Below, piece after piece: positions 27,264 to 35,583 of a stretch of 64,000 nt of DNA; position 1 is the stretch's first letter, and every line of letters starts with the position of its first letter. This stretch comes from Bradyrhizobium sp. Ghvi. GTDB taxonomy: Bacteria; Pseudomonadota; Alphaproteobacteria; Rhizobiales; Xanthobacteraceae. Location of the stretch: assembly GCF_900115265.1 (NCBI RefSeq), contig NZ_FOVU01000001.1, positions 779,001 to 843,000 of the forward strand, written 5' to 3'. The position numbers and the translations under genes are program-made. The notes under the pieces are model-generated. The model worked only from the letters and a program-made list of their open reading frames with translations. It ran no database searches and had not been told where the DNA came from.

Positions 27264-28054
27264 TGCTCCGCCTGCAAAGGCGCACTGACGGGCAGGAACA
27301 GCGCGAAGGATTCATCGACCGTGCGGCGCAGGTGATCGCGATAGAGCGCATGATTGGAATCACCCGGCCCGACCCGTCCCCAAGACGGCTTTGCCACGTT
27401 TCTGAGCGGCACGTAGGCGATCGGCGCTGCAACCGGCGTGAGCTGCGACCCAGGGCCGGCGCGCAGCGTCGAGATGATGCCGTACATCTCGCCGGCCACT
27501 GTCGGCCGCGACACCGTGATGACGCGATGCTGGCCGTGCTTGTTGATGACGAGATAGATGAAGCCCGACTGGTGGGGCACCGCAACCTCGCCGGTGTGCT
27601 CATAGGCCGCATCGGTTCGCTCGCCCTCGCGGAATACCAGCGAAGAGACGTTCGGCTCCCAGAGGATTTCGGTGCGATAGGCGAAGATCGCATCCTTGTC
27701 GCCAAAGGATGGACGCAGGGTGATGAACACGCCTTCGAGCCAGGTGACGGCACGATGCGAATATGCGCCGAGGCTGTCGGGTGCGACATCGTTACCGGCC
27801 GTGGGCGACGGTGCAATCGCGCTCTTGCGCAAGGAGACGCCCAGCGCCTGCTCCAGCCGAACCGTGGTGGCCAGCGTGAACGGACGGCGGCCGCCGAGCG
27901 CCTTCTCCAGCGTCGACAGGCTGAGCTTGGCCTGCTCGGCCAGCGCCTGCCGCGAGATCCGCCGCCGGGCGATTTCCTCGCGTATGGTGTCCGCGACCTC
28001 GCGGCTCTGCTCGTCCGAAAGCTGCCCGTCGTTGAGTTTATCCGGCGTCTGCAT
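27254..28054 (-). CDS. XRE-type helix-turn-helix regulator with C-terminal sensor-like domain
   Basis: A 266-residue protein. Residues about 20-80 form a Cro/C1-type helix-turn-helix (ISRQALAEQAKLSLSTLEKA followed by LGGRRPFTLATTVRLEQALG). After a linker near residue 95, a beta-rich domain of about 160 residues begins SLGAYSHRAVTWLEGVFITL. I do not recognise this domain with certainty; it may be a ligand- or protein-sensing module. The gene is divergent from the VIT/vWA-sortase genes across 186 bp. Control of them is possible but not shown. Its 3' end overlaps the terminator of the convergent gene. Confidence 0.85.
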   Translation of the reverse strand: MQTPDKLNDGQLSDEQSREVADTIREEIARRRISRQALAEQAKLSLSTLEKALGGRRPFTLATTVRLEQALGVSLRKSAIAPSPTAGNDVAPDSLGAYSHRAVTWLEGVFITLRPSFGDKDAIFAYRTEILWEPNVSSLVFREGERTDAAYEHTGEVAVPHQSGFIYLVINKHGQHRVITVSRPTVAGEMYGIISTLRAGPGSQLTPVAAPIAYVPLRNVAKPSWGRVGPGDSNHALYRDHLRRTVDESFALFLPVSAPLQAEQKK

Positions 28055-28240
28055 CGCTAATCCTGCTCCACGACGGCCAGTCTAGCAGGGCGGACAAGTC
28101 AGCACAAAACCGGACAGGACCGCCAACATGGCGGCCCGCTCAGGCCGGCCGCGGCGGAACATTGCCGATCATTCTGCTCGCGACATCAGGCCATCCCGAC
28201 CGATGCTGGGGCCGTCAAACAGCTTTCGGGAGCAGGCCAC

Positions 28241-30517
28241 ATGGACACTTATGACACGGTCGACAGTCACGAACACCCTGACGAGCACCTTTGGCTGGAC
28301 AGGCTAATCAAGGTCGGTCTGTTTCTGCTGGCGCAAAGCATTGCCGTGCTCCTGGTCAGCTTCGTGGCCCTGCTGGTGAGCTTCGAGACCTCGTGGTCGG
28401 CGACGACGGAGCAACAGGCCAGCCTGCTCCAGCCCGGCGATGCCAGGTCCGGCACCCTCCTTCTGAAGGACGACGGTGCCACGACCGAAGCCATCCGCCT
28501 CGGGACCGACGTCGACATTACGGTCTCGGGTCCGACGCTGCGCACCCGCGTCACGCAAGTTTTCCGCAATCCGACGAAGAACTGGGTCGAGGCGACCTAT
28601 GTCTATCCGCTGGCGAGTGATGGGGCCGTCGATACGCTGAAGATGGTGGTCGGCGACCGCGTCATCGTCGGCGACATCAAGGAGCGTCAGCAGGCACGAA
28701 TCATCTACGAACAGGCGCGCCGCACCGGCCAGAAGGCCGCGCTCACCGAGCAGGAGCGGCCCAACATCTTTACCAATTCGGTTGCCAATATCGGACCCGG
28801 GGAAACCGTGCTGGTGCAGATCGAATATCAGGAGCCGGTGCATCAATCCGGCAACGAATATTCGCTGCGCGTGCCACTCGTCGTCGGGCCGCGCTACAAT
28901 CCGGCACCGATCGTGCAGAGCGTCGACTTCCGCAACGACGGCTCCGGCTGGGGCGCGACCACGTCGGACCCGGTGCCGGACCGCGACCGCATCTCGCCGC
29001 AGGTCCTTGATCCAGCCAAGAATGCGCCGGTCAATCCGACCAGCATCACGGTGCACCTGAACGCCGGCTTCGCACTCGGCGAGGTCGAGAGCCACCACCA
29101 CAGCGTCAAGATCGAGAGTCCGGACGACAGGTCGCGGGTGATCACGCTCTCGGGCGGCCCCGTGCCCGCCGATCGCGACTTCGAGCTGACCTGGAAGCCG
29201 GTTGCCGACAAGGCGCCATCGGTCGGCCTGTTCCGCGAACATATCGGCGATGCCGACTATCTGCTCGCCTTCGTCGCGCCGCCGACCACCGAGCAAGCCA
29301 CGCAGAAACCGCTGCCGCGCGAGGTCGTGTTCGTGATCGACAATTCCGGCTCGATGGGCGGCACCTCGATCGAGCAGGCCAAGGCGAGTCTGCTTTACGC
29401 GCTCGGTCGCCTCCAGCCGAACGACCGCTTCAACGTGATCCGGTTCGACGACACCATGGACGTGTTGTTTCCGACATCTGTTCCCGCCGACGCCGCGCAT
29501 CTCGGCGAAGCGACCTCGTTCGTCGGCGCATTGCAGGCCCGCGGCGGCACCGAGATGGTGCCCGCGATGCGCGCGGCGCTGACCGACAGGCTCGGCGACA
29601 CCAACATGGTCCGCCAGATCGTATTCCTGACCGACGGTGCCATCGGCAACGAACAGCAATTGTTCGAGACGATCACTGCGATGCGCGGCCGCTCGCGCAT
29701 CTTCATGGTCGGCATCGGCTCCGCGCCCAATACCTATCTGATGACGCGCGCCGCCGAGCTCGGCCGCGGCGCCTTCACCCATATCGGCTCCGTCGAGCAG
29801 GTCGAGGGGCGCATGCGCGGCCTGTTCGCCAAGCTGGAGAACCCCGCCGTGACCGGTCTCACCGCAAGATTCTCCGAGGCCAAGGCCGATGTCACGCCAG
29901 CGATCATTCCGGACATCTACCGCGACGAGCCGTTGGTGCTGGCGGCGAAGCTGGACAAGCTCGCGGGCTCGCTGGAGATCAAAGGTCGTGTCGGCGACCG
30001 TCCGTGGTCGGTGACGCTGCCGCTGCAAAATGCCGCCCCGGGCAAAGGCCTGTCCAAGCTTTGGGCCAGGCGCAAGATCGGCGACGCCGAGGTGGCGCGG
30101 ACGCTGCGCGAGATGACGCCTGAAGATACGGACAAGACCATCCTTGCGCTGGCGCTCGACCATCAGATCGTCACGCGCCTGACAAGCCTCGTCGCGGTCG
30201 ACAAGACGCCTGATCGTCCCGAAGGCGCGCCGCTGAGGCTCAGCGAGATGCCGATCAACCTGCCGGCCGGCTGGGATTTCGAAAAGGTGTTCGGCGAACG
30301 GCAGCAGCTGACGCCGACACAGCTGCGCGAACGCCGCGCCGATGCGGGCCAGCCCGCGGCAAGGCGGCCGGCTCCCGTCACATCAGATGCGATCCGCCTG
30401 CCCAAAACCGGCACCCCGGCCGAGCTCAAGATGATCGCAGGCCTGATCATGATCGTGCTCGCCCTGATCCTGTTCGTGTTCAACCGGCGTCGGACCTTGC
30501 TCACTGACGCCGCTTGA
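28241..30517 (+). CDS. VIT/vWA surface protein with LPKTG sorting signal (proteobacterial sortase target)
   Basis: A 758-residue protein. An N-terminal transmembrane segment (about 25-48) anchors or exports it. A VIT domain follows (about 75-200, with VEATYVYPLASDGAVDTLKM). The von Willebrand A domain carries an intact MIDAS motif DNSGS at residues about 367-371, for metal-dependent ligand binding. The C-terminus is a textbook sorting signal: LPKTG at about 720-724, a hydrophobic helix and the charged tail NRRRT. This is the domain order of the marine proteobacterial sortase target family. The sortase gene is immediately downstream. It is presumably cleaved after the Thr and linked to an unknown acceptor in the envelope. 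Confidence 0.92.
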   Translation: MDTYDTVDSHEHPDEHLWLDRLIKVGLFLLAQSIAVLLVSFVALLVSFETSWSATTEQQASLLQPGDARSGTLLLKDDGATTEAIRLGTDVDITVSGPTLRTRVTQVFRNPTKNWVEATYVYPLASDGAVDTLKMVVGDRVIVGDIKERQQARIIYEQARRTGQKAALTEQERPNIFTNSVANIGPGETVLVQIEYQEPVHQSGNEYSLRVPLVVGPRYNPAPIVQSVDFRNDGSGWGATTSDPVPDRDRISPQVLDPAKNAPVNPTSITVHLNAGFALGEVESHHHSVKIESPDDRSRVITLSGGPVPADRDFELTWKPVADKAPSVGLFREHIGDADYLLAFVAPPTTEQATQKPLPREVVFVIDNSGSMGGTSIEQAKASLLYALGRLQPNDRFNVIRFDDTMDVLFPTSVPADAAHLGEATSFVGALQARGGTEMVPAMRAALTDRLGDTNMVRQIVFLTDGAIGNEQQLFETITAMRGRSRIFMVGIGSAPNTYLMTRAAELGRGAFTHIGSVEQVEGRMRGLFAKLENPAVTGLTARFSEAKADVTPAIIPDIYRDEPLVLAAKLDKLAGSLEIKGRVGDRPWSVTLPLQNAAPGKGLSKLWARRKIGDAEVARTLREMTPEDTDKTILALALDHQIVTRLTSLVAVDKTPDRPEGAPLRLSEMPINLPAGWDFEKVFGERQQLTPTQLRERRADAGQPAARRPAPVTSDAIRLPKTGTPAELKMIAGLIMIVLALILFVFNRRRTLLTDAA

Positions 30518-30545
30518 GAGAGGAGCACCCCGACTCCTCTTGCTT

Positions 30546-30597
30546 GGCGCGCGCGGCTGCCCGTCCCGAAACCAACGGCCGCGCGCGCCTTTTTTTG
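30546..30597 (+). terminator. Strong terminator/attenuator between sortase target and sortase
   Basis: Stem of 12 bp GGCGCGCGCGGC/GCCGCGCGCGCC around a 20-base loop, followed by eight T residues. It lies 29 bp after the substrate gene and 21 bp before the sortase start, so most transcripts would end here and sortase would be made from partial read-through. Confidence 0.85.
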
Positions 30598-30617
30598 GAT
30601 CTGTCATTGTGGAAGTC

Positions 30618-31187
30618 ATGCCACGTTTCATCTCTCCCTTTGCTCTCGCGCTCATCGGTGCCATCCTGTTCGGCGATGGCGTCTATATCCACGCCAAAGC
30701 CTGGCTCGCGCAGGTGCTGCTGGAGCGCGCATTCGAGCGGAGCGTGGCGACCGGCGAAACGGTAAAGCCATGGCCATGGGCCGACACCTGGCCGGTCGCC
30801 CGGATCGAGGTGAAGCGGATCGGCGCGAGCGCTATCGTGCTGGAGGGCACGAGCGGTCAGGCGCTCGCTTTCGGGCCCGGCCATGTCGAGCGAACGGCCG
30901 CTCCAGGCGAACGCGGCGTTGCCGTGTATGCCGCACATCGCGACACGCATTTCCGCTTCCTGCGGAATGTTTCCGTTGGCGACGTCATCGAGATCACCCG
31001 CCGCGACGGCAAACATTTGCTCTATCGCACGGATTCTTCGGCTGTGGTCCGTTTCGATGCATCCGGCATCGATCCCGCGACACGGGATTTTGAAATGGTG
31101 CTCTCGACCTGTTGGCCGTTCGATGCCGTCACATCAGGTCCCGAACGTTACATCCTGCATGCCGTCCTGATTGGAGCGAATGAATAA
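30618..31187 (+). CDS. Class GN (marine proteobacterial) sortase
   Basis: A 189-residue transpeptidase. An N-terminal signal anchor (FISPFALALIGAILFGDGVY) is followed by the sortase barrel. The catalytic residues are His107 in YAAHRDTHF, Cys165 in LSTCWPF and Arg177 in GPERYILHA, in the order expected for sortases. Start ATG 30618 is preferred; GTG at 30609 is an alternative. It would cut the LPKTG signal of the upstream protein between Thr and Gly and transfer it to an amine acceptor. Sortases are typical of Gram-positives; this dedicated one-substrate type occurs in scattered proteobacteria. Confidence 0.93.
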   Translation: MPRFISPFALALIGAILFGDGVYIHAKAWLAQVLLERAFERSVATGETVKPWPWADTWPVARIEVKRIGASAIVLEGTSGQALAFGPGHVERTAAPGERGVAVYAAHRDTHFRFLRNVSVGDVIEITRRDGKHLLYRTDSSAVVRFDASGIDPATRDFEMVLSTCWPFDAVTSGPERYILHAVLIGANE

Positions 31188-31301
31188 ATGCGATACATAG
31201 CTCATTCCATCACGCGGCATACCAGTTGGTTGCCACTGAGAAGAACTCGCCATAGAACTGAGTGACGCGCCGCCAACAATAACAACAGGTGAGGTCACCC
31301 C

Positions 31302-33521
31302 ATGGAAGCTCAGGTCTCTGCCGCATCGGTTCCTGCCCGTCCATGGTCGCCTCCACCCGATGCCAGCGACATCGTCAAAGGCATCCATGCCATGCTGCAT
31401 CCACACAACATCGTGCTGGTGGGCGCGACCGACAAGCCCGGCAATTACGCCGAGCGCATCTGGAACAATCTGGTCAAGTATGGCTACGAGGGCGGCCTCT
31501 ATCCTGTTAACGCCAAGCGCGACACCATTTGGGGCGTACCCTGCTACAAGGATTTTGCCAGCCTCCCCGACAAGCCTGACCACGTTCTGGTGCTGGTGCC
31601 CGCGCGCTTTGCCGTGCAGGTGATCCGCGACGCTGCAGCCGCCGGAGCGCGGTCAGCCACCATCGTCACATCCGGCTTCAGCGAATTGCAGGATGAGGAG
31701 AGCCAGAAGCTCGCCGCAGAGCTGCAACAGGCCGTGCGGGAGACGGGCCTCGCCGTCACCGGCCCGAACTGTCTCGGCAATTTGAGCGCCGGCGAGAAGC
31801 TCTTCACCAATATCGACGACCGCATCGTCACCATGGAACAGGGCACGGTTGCGATTGCCGGCCAATCCGGCGCGATCGTGATGGCGATCCGCCAGGCGCT
31901 GGAAGATCGCGGCGTCGGCGTCGGCTACATGGTGACGACAGGCAACGAGGCCGGGCTCGAGACGCCCGATCTGATGCGCTATTTCGCCGAGGATCCCAGC
32001 ATCAAGGTGATCGTTGTCTATCTCGAAGGCGTGCGCAACACCAAGGCGTTTCGCGACGCCTGCAAGGCGGCACGTGCCGCGAGCAAGCCGGTGATCGCGC
32101 TCAAGCTCGGGTCATCGGAAGGCGGCCGCGCCGCCGCCATGGCGCACACCGGTGCGCTGGCCGGCTCGATCGAGACGTTCGACGCCATCGCAACCCGCGA
32201 AGGCGTGATCCGCGTGAGCGGACTCGACGAATTGATCGAGACCACCGAATGCTTCGTTCACGCCACTGTTCCCAAGGGCGACCGGCTTGCGGCGGTGACA
32301 CTATCCGGCGGCAAGCGCGGCATGCTGATCGACGCTTTCTATGCACAAGGGCTGAACTTTGCGCCGCTCAGCCCGCACGTCAGCGGCGAGCTGGCCAAGA
32401 TGCTCGGGCCGGGATCGATCGTCGGCAATCCGCTCGACGCCGGCTTTGCAGCGGTGGTGGATCCCTCCGTCTACATGAAGTCGATCAAGCTGATGATCGA
32501 CGATCCAGATATCGACATCGTCATCATCGATTCCGAGTTGCCCAAGGCGCCGCACGAACAGCGCGAGCGCAATTTGCGGATGGTCAACGAGATGGCGAGC
32601 CGGGCCTCGAAACCCGTGATCTATATCAGCGCGATGTCGATCGGCTTCACGGAGTTCACCAAGGGCCTACGCAAGTCGCTGCCGCATCTGGCGGTGATGC
32701 AGGGCATGGACCGTGCCGTGACGGCCATCAAATCGCTGCTCGCCTATGCGAAGCTGCGTAAAGAGGTGCCCGACATCGTCTCGAACTCGAAGCCCGCCGC
32801 GCGCGCCGTGCTGGAAAAAGCGTTGAAATCGGCGAGCGGTGCCGCGCTCGACGAAGTCGCCTCGAAGAAGCTGCTGAAGGCCTATGGCATCCCGGTCTCG
32901 AAGGAGGGAACCGCGCAGACGGCGGCAGAAGCCGTGAAGATCGCCAGGCAGATCGGCTTTCCGGTCGTGGCCAAAGTCGTCAGCGCCGAGATCCTGCACA
33001 AATCCGATATCGGCGGCGTGGTGTTGAACCTCAACAGCGCGGCCGAGGTGAAGAAGGCGTTTGCCGACATCACCGCGAGGGTGGCCCGGCTGAAGGGTAA
33101 GCCGAAGCTCGACGGCATTCTGATCGCACAACAGGTGAAAGCCGATCTCGAGCTCGTGGTCGGCGCCTCGCTCGACGCCGAGATGGGGCCCGTCGTGCTG
33201 TTCGGCACCGGCGGCATCGATATCGAGCTGATGAAGGACGTGGCGCTATCAGGCGCGCCGCTGGACGAGGCCGAGGCGCGGCTGCTGATCGGCCGCACCA
33301 AGGCCGGCATCAAAATGCGCGGCTATCGCGGCAAGCCGGCGCTGCACGAGGCCTCCGCCGTGAAGGCGCTGGTCGGGCTATCCAATCTGATCGCGGATGC
33401 CGGCGACCGGATCGCCTCGATCGACGTCAATCCGTTCCTGATCAACACCAAGACCGGTGTCGCGGTCGACGCGCTGATCGTGTTGAACAACGCCGCGGCA
33501 AAACGCGCAGCCAAGCATTGA
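31302..33521 (+). CDS. ADP-forming acetate/acyl-CoA ligase, fused alpha and beta domains
   Basis: A 739-residue NDP-forming acyl-CoA synthetase that interconverts acyl-CoA, ADP and phosphate with acid, CoA and ATP. The N-terminal CoA-binding domain starts HPHNIVLVGATDKPGNYAER. The ligase-CoA domains contain the phospho-histidine segment AHTGALAGS. The C-terminal ATP-grasp domain (from about 510) has GIPVSKEGTAQTAAEAVKIA and AEILHKSDIGGVVLNL. The length and single-chain order match the fused family. It stands alone, 108 bp after the sortase gene, with a palindromic repeat downstream. The acid substrate is unknown; some relatives act on pimelate, feruloyl or malonyl-type acids. Confidence 0.9.
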   Translation: MEAQVSAASVPARPWSPPPDASDIVKGIHAMLHPHNIVLVGATDKPGNYAERIWNNLVKYGYEGGLYPVNAKRDTIWGVPCYKDFASLPDKPDHVLVLVPARFAVQVIRDAAAAGARSATIVTSGFSELQDEESQKLAAELQQAVRETGLAVTGPNCLGNLSAGEKLFTNIDDRIVTMEQGTVAIAGQSGAIVMAIRQALEDRGVGVGYMVTTGNEAGLETPDLMRYFAEDPSIKVIVVYLEGVRNTKAFRDACKAARAASKPVIALKLGSSEGGRAAAMAHTGALAGSIETFDAIATREGVIRVSGLDELIETTECFVHATVPKGDRLAAVTLSGGKRGMLIDAFYAQGLNFAPLSPHVSGELAKMLGPGSIVGNPLDAGFAAVVDPSVYMKSIKLMIDDPDIDIVIIDSELPKAPHEQRERNLRMVNEMASRASKPVIYISAMSIGFTEFTKGLRKSLPHLAVMQGMDRAVTAIKSLLAYAKLRKEVPDIVSNSKPAARAVLEKALKSASGAALDEVASKKLLKAYGIPVSKEGTAQTAAEAVKIARQIGFPVVAKVVSAEILHKSDIGGVVLNLNSAAEVKKAFADITARVARLKGKPKLDGILIAQQVKADLELVVGASLDAEMGPVVLFGTGGIDIELMKDVALSGAPLDEAEARLLIGRTKAGIKMRGYRGKPALHEASAVKALVGLSNLIADAGDRIASIDVNPFLINTKTGVAVDALIVLNNAAAKRAAKH

Positions 33522-33526
33522 GGTCG

Positions 33527-33609
33527 GTAGGGCGGATTAGCGCAGCGTAATCCGTCAACTGGTACAAGGTGAATAAGGCGGCGGGTTACGCTCCGCTAAC
33601 CCGCCCTAC
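33527..33609. repeat. Nested palindromic repeat (GGCGGGTTA/TAACCCGCC family)
   Basis: GTAGGGCGG at the left end pairs with CCGCCCTAC at the right. Internal hairpins are GGATTAGCGCAGCGTAATCC and GGCGGGTTACG...CTAACCCGCC. It is related to 19943-20042 and lies between two same-strand genes. Confidence 0.82.
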
Positions 33610-33662
33610 GTACTATCCGGAGTCCCTTCCAACTTTCCGGCCTTGGTCGTAGAATCATCTGC

Positions 33663-34493
33663 ATGGCACGCGCGAGCAATCTGGTCATCGGAACGACGAC
33701 GCTGACGGTGATCGCCGTGGCGTTCGGCGGCCTGCTCGGCATGCAGAAATGGCGTACCATCCAGAGCCGCAGCCAGTTGCGCGTCGTGTTCGAAGGCGGC
33801 TCCGCGAGCGGCCTGCGCCGCGGCGGCCCGGTCAATTTCGACGGTGTCCCCGCCGGCCAGATTCTGTCGATCAAGCTGGACAGTCCGCGCAAGGTCGTGG
33901 CGCTGGTGTCGCTCGACAACACCGCGCCGATCCGCAAGGACACGGTGGCCGGCATCGAGTTCCAGGGCCTCACCGGTGTCGCCGCGGTCTCGCTGATCGG
34001 TGGCGCGCCGTCCGCACCACCGGTGCCGCTGGATTCGGACGGCATTCCCATCCTCACTGCCGATCTCAGCGACGCCGAATCCATCGTCGATACGCTGCAT
34101 AGTGTCGATCGCTCGATCGTCAGCAACGCGCCGGCAATCAAGGACGGCCTCCGCACGTTCGAAGATTATACCGCCGGCCTCAGGGGCAAAGGCGACGAGA
34201 TCGATGCGGTGATGCTCAAGGTCGACAATGCGTTTGCGGGCTTCGATAAGGCGGTCACGAAGATCGAGGGCGTGGTGCCCGGCTTCGTCGACGGCAAGGC
34301 CGACGAGCTGTTCGAGAAGGTGAAGGGGCTGCACGAGCTCGCCGACACCATGAAGAAGAAATCGGCGAGCTTCCTCGAGGACACCCGCCGCTCGCTGCTC
34401 GATGTCAGCGAAGCCGCCAACAAGATGAGCGGAACGCCTACGCCGGCCGCCGCCCCTCGGCCGCCGCGCAAGCCAAAGCAGCCGAAGCGGTAG
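33663..34493 (+). CDS. MCE/MlaD family lipid-transport protein
   Basis: A 276-residue membrane-anchored periplasmic protein. One N-terminal helix (residues about 7-26) is followed by the MCE domain (about 38-115, FEGGSASGLRRGGPVNFDGV), which forms hexameric rings that conduct phospholipids or sterols between membranes. A helical region (about 120-255) and a basic, proline-rich tail (APRPPRKPKQPKR) end the protein. Normally such a gene sits with an MlaE permease and MlaF ATPase; neither is present here. It may join a transporter encoded elsewhere. The start ATG is close to the preceding repeat, so a promoter inside or after the repeat is implied. Confidence 0.85.
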   Translation: MARASNLVIGTTTLTVIAVAFGGLLGMQKWRTIQSRSQLRVVFEGGSASGLRRGGPVNFDGVPAGQILSIKLDSPRKVVALVSLDNTAPIRKDTVAGIEFQGLTGVAAVSLIGGAPSAPPVPLDSDGIPILTADLSDAESIVDTLHSVDRSIVSNAPAIKDGLRTFEDYTAGLRGKGDEIDAVMLKVDNAFAGFDKAVTKIEGVVPGFVDGKADELFEKVKGLHELADTMKKKSASFLEDTRRSLLDVSEAANKMSGTPTPAAAPRPPRKPKQPKR

Positions 34494-34496
34494 AGC

Positions 34497-35298
34497 TTAC
34501 CAGGTGTAGCGCACGACGCCCTTGCCGGCGTAGGAGCGAGGTGATCGCCATCGCGCCGGCGGAGGTCGCATTGAGGAACGTTGCCGCGCCGGCGAAGGCG
34601 TTCGAGAGCGACGTGACATCAGCCATGTCAGCGTTGACGATCTTGAGCAGGCCCTCGTTGGTGACGGCACCGATGACGCTGGCGGTATGGCTCGCATCAC
34701 CGAGCTGCAATGAGCCGCACGCGCAAATGAAAGTGCCGCCGGTATAGGTGTTGGCACCGAGCAGTGTCAGGAAACCGGGTCCCTGTACGGCGATGCCGCC
34801 TGGGCCGACGATGCGGGACGCGATCAAGGCCGAGGGGGCTCCGGTGCCGGTCACATCGTTGGTGAGGAACGTGGTGCCGCCCGGGGCCAGCCTGAGGTCC
34901 CCGCCCAGGATGGTGTAGATCGAGCGGTCACCGGTGAGATCGAAGCCCACGAGGCTAGTGAGCTGCACGCCCCCTGGCGTCACCGTCACCGTGCCGCCCG
35001 TGGCCGGTGTCGAAGGACCGCCGCTGCCGAACATGGTGCCCGACGATGAGGAACCGTAAGGGGTGCTGGTCGCGCCGGAGGCGTCCGTCCAGTTCGTCGT
35101 CGTCGCGTTCCATACGCCGCCTCCGCCGTTGACGGCGCCGTTGGGCGTGGTCTGCGACCCGTTGAAGAATTGCTGCGCGGCTGCCGGGTCCGGCACGGCG
35201 ACCACGCTCAAGGCAAAGCCAAGCCAGACGACCGCGCGAACCGCGGCGACGATCCGGCGCGGGCAATTCTGCCCGCTCGATGGCAACCCAGCCCGCAA
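34497..35298 (-). pseudogene. Decayed autotransporter: passenger fragment joined out of frame to barrel C-terminus
   Basis: The frame opening at 35298 encodes a signal-like start (LGFALSVVAVPDPAAAQQ) and about 200 residues of passenger with autotransporter-associated repeat features (NTYTGGTFICACGSLQLGD, TNEGLLKIVNA). Near 34545 the reading changes. The +1-shifted frame ends YAGKGVVRYTW followed by TAA at 34497-34499, an alternating pattern with a terminal aromatic residue as in outer-membrane barrel ends. The intact parent would need several hundred more residues of barrel. I interpret an internal deletion with frame loss. In the original frame translation runs on into the end of the MCE gene. 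Confidence 0.72.
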
Positions 35299-35583
35299 CG
35301 CTCAACCCCTGTGCCCTACGGCGCTTCCAGCGGCGCCACCGGGAACTTAAGACAAGGGGAAGATCGATAGAACTCCGGCCAGGTCAGAATCCGCCCGTGA
35401 GGCTGCAACTCGGGCAGATTCGACACGCGTTGTTGCAACCGCGTCACGTTTTGACACGTTCGGTTCTCAATCAGCGCATGCGATGGTGCATCAGAATGGC
35501 CGGTCGTGTGTACGGCCATTCACATCGGAAGCCTATCGTCACGTCCTCGCCACGACGATTGAGAGATGATCGGGCGGAAGCCG
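35299..35583. other. 285-bp gene-free region upstream of the autotransporter remnant
   Basis: Lies between the start of the decayed autotransporter and the end of the convergently placed minus-strand monooxygenase gene. It contains moderately AT-richer sequence around 35440-35480 (short imperfect arms GCAACC/GTTGC and ACGTTTTGACACGT) and may keep the old promoter. I see no supported gene, RNA or strong repeat. Confidence 0.4.

Noticed and set aside
34438..35298. An intact 286-residue protein ending inside the MCE gene
   Set aside because: Its last 32 residues are low-quality and overlap the end of a real gene; the shifted frame gives a proper barrel-type end, so a disrupted autotransporter is the better reading.
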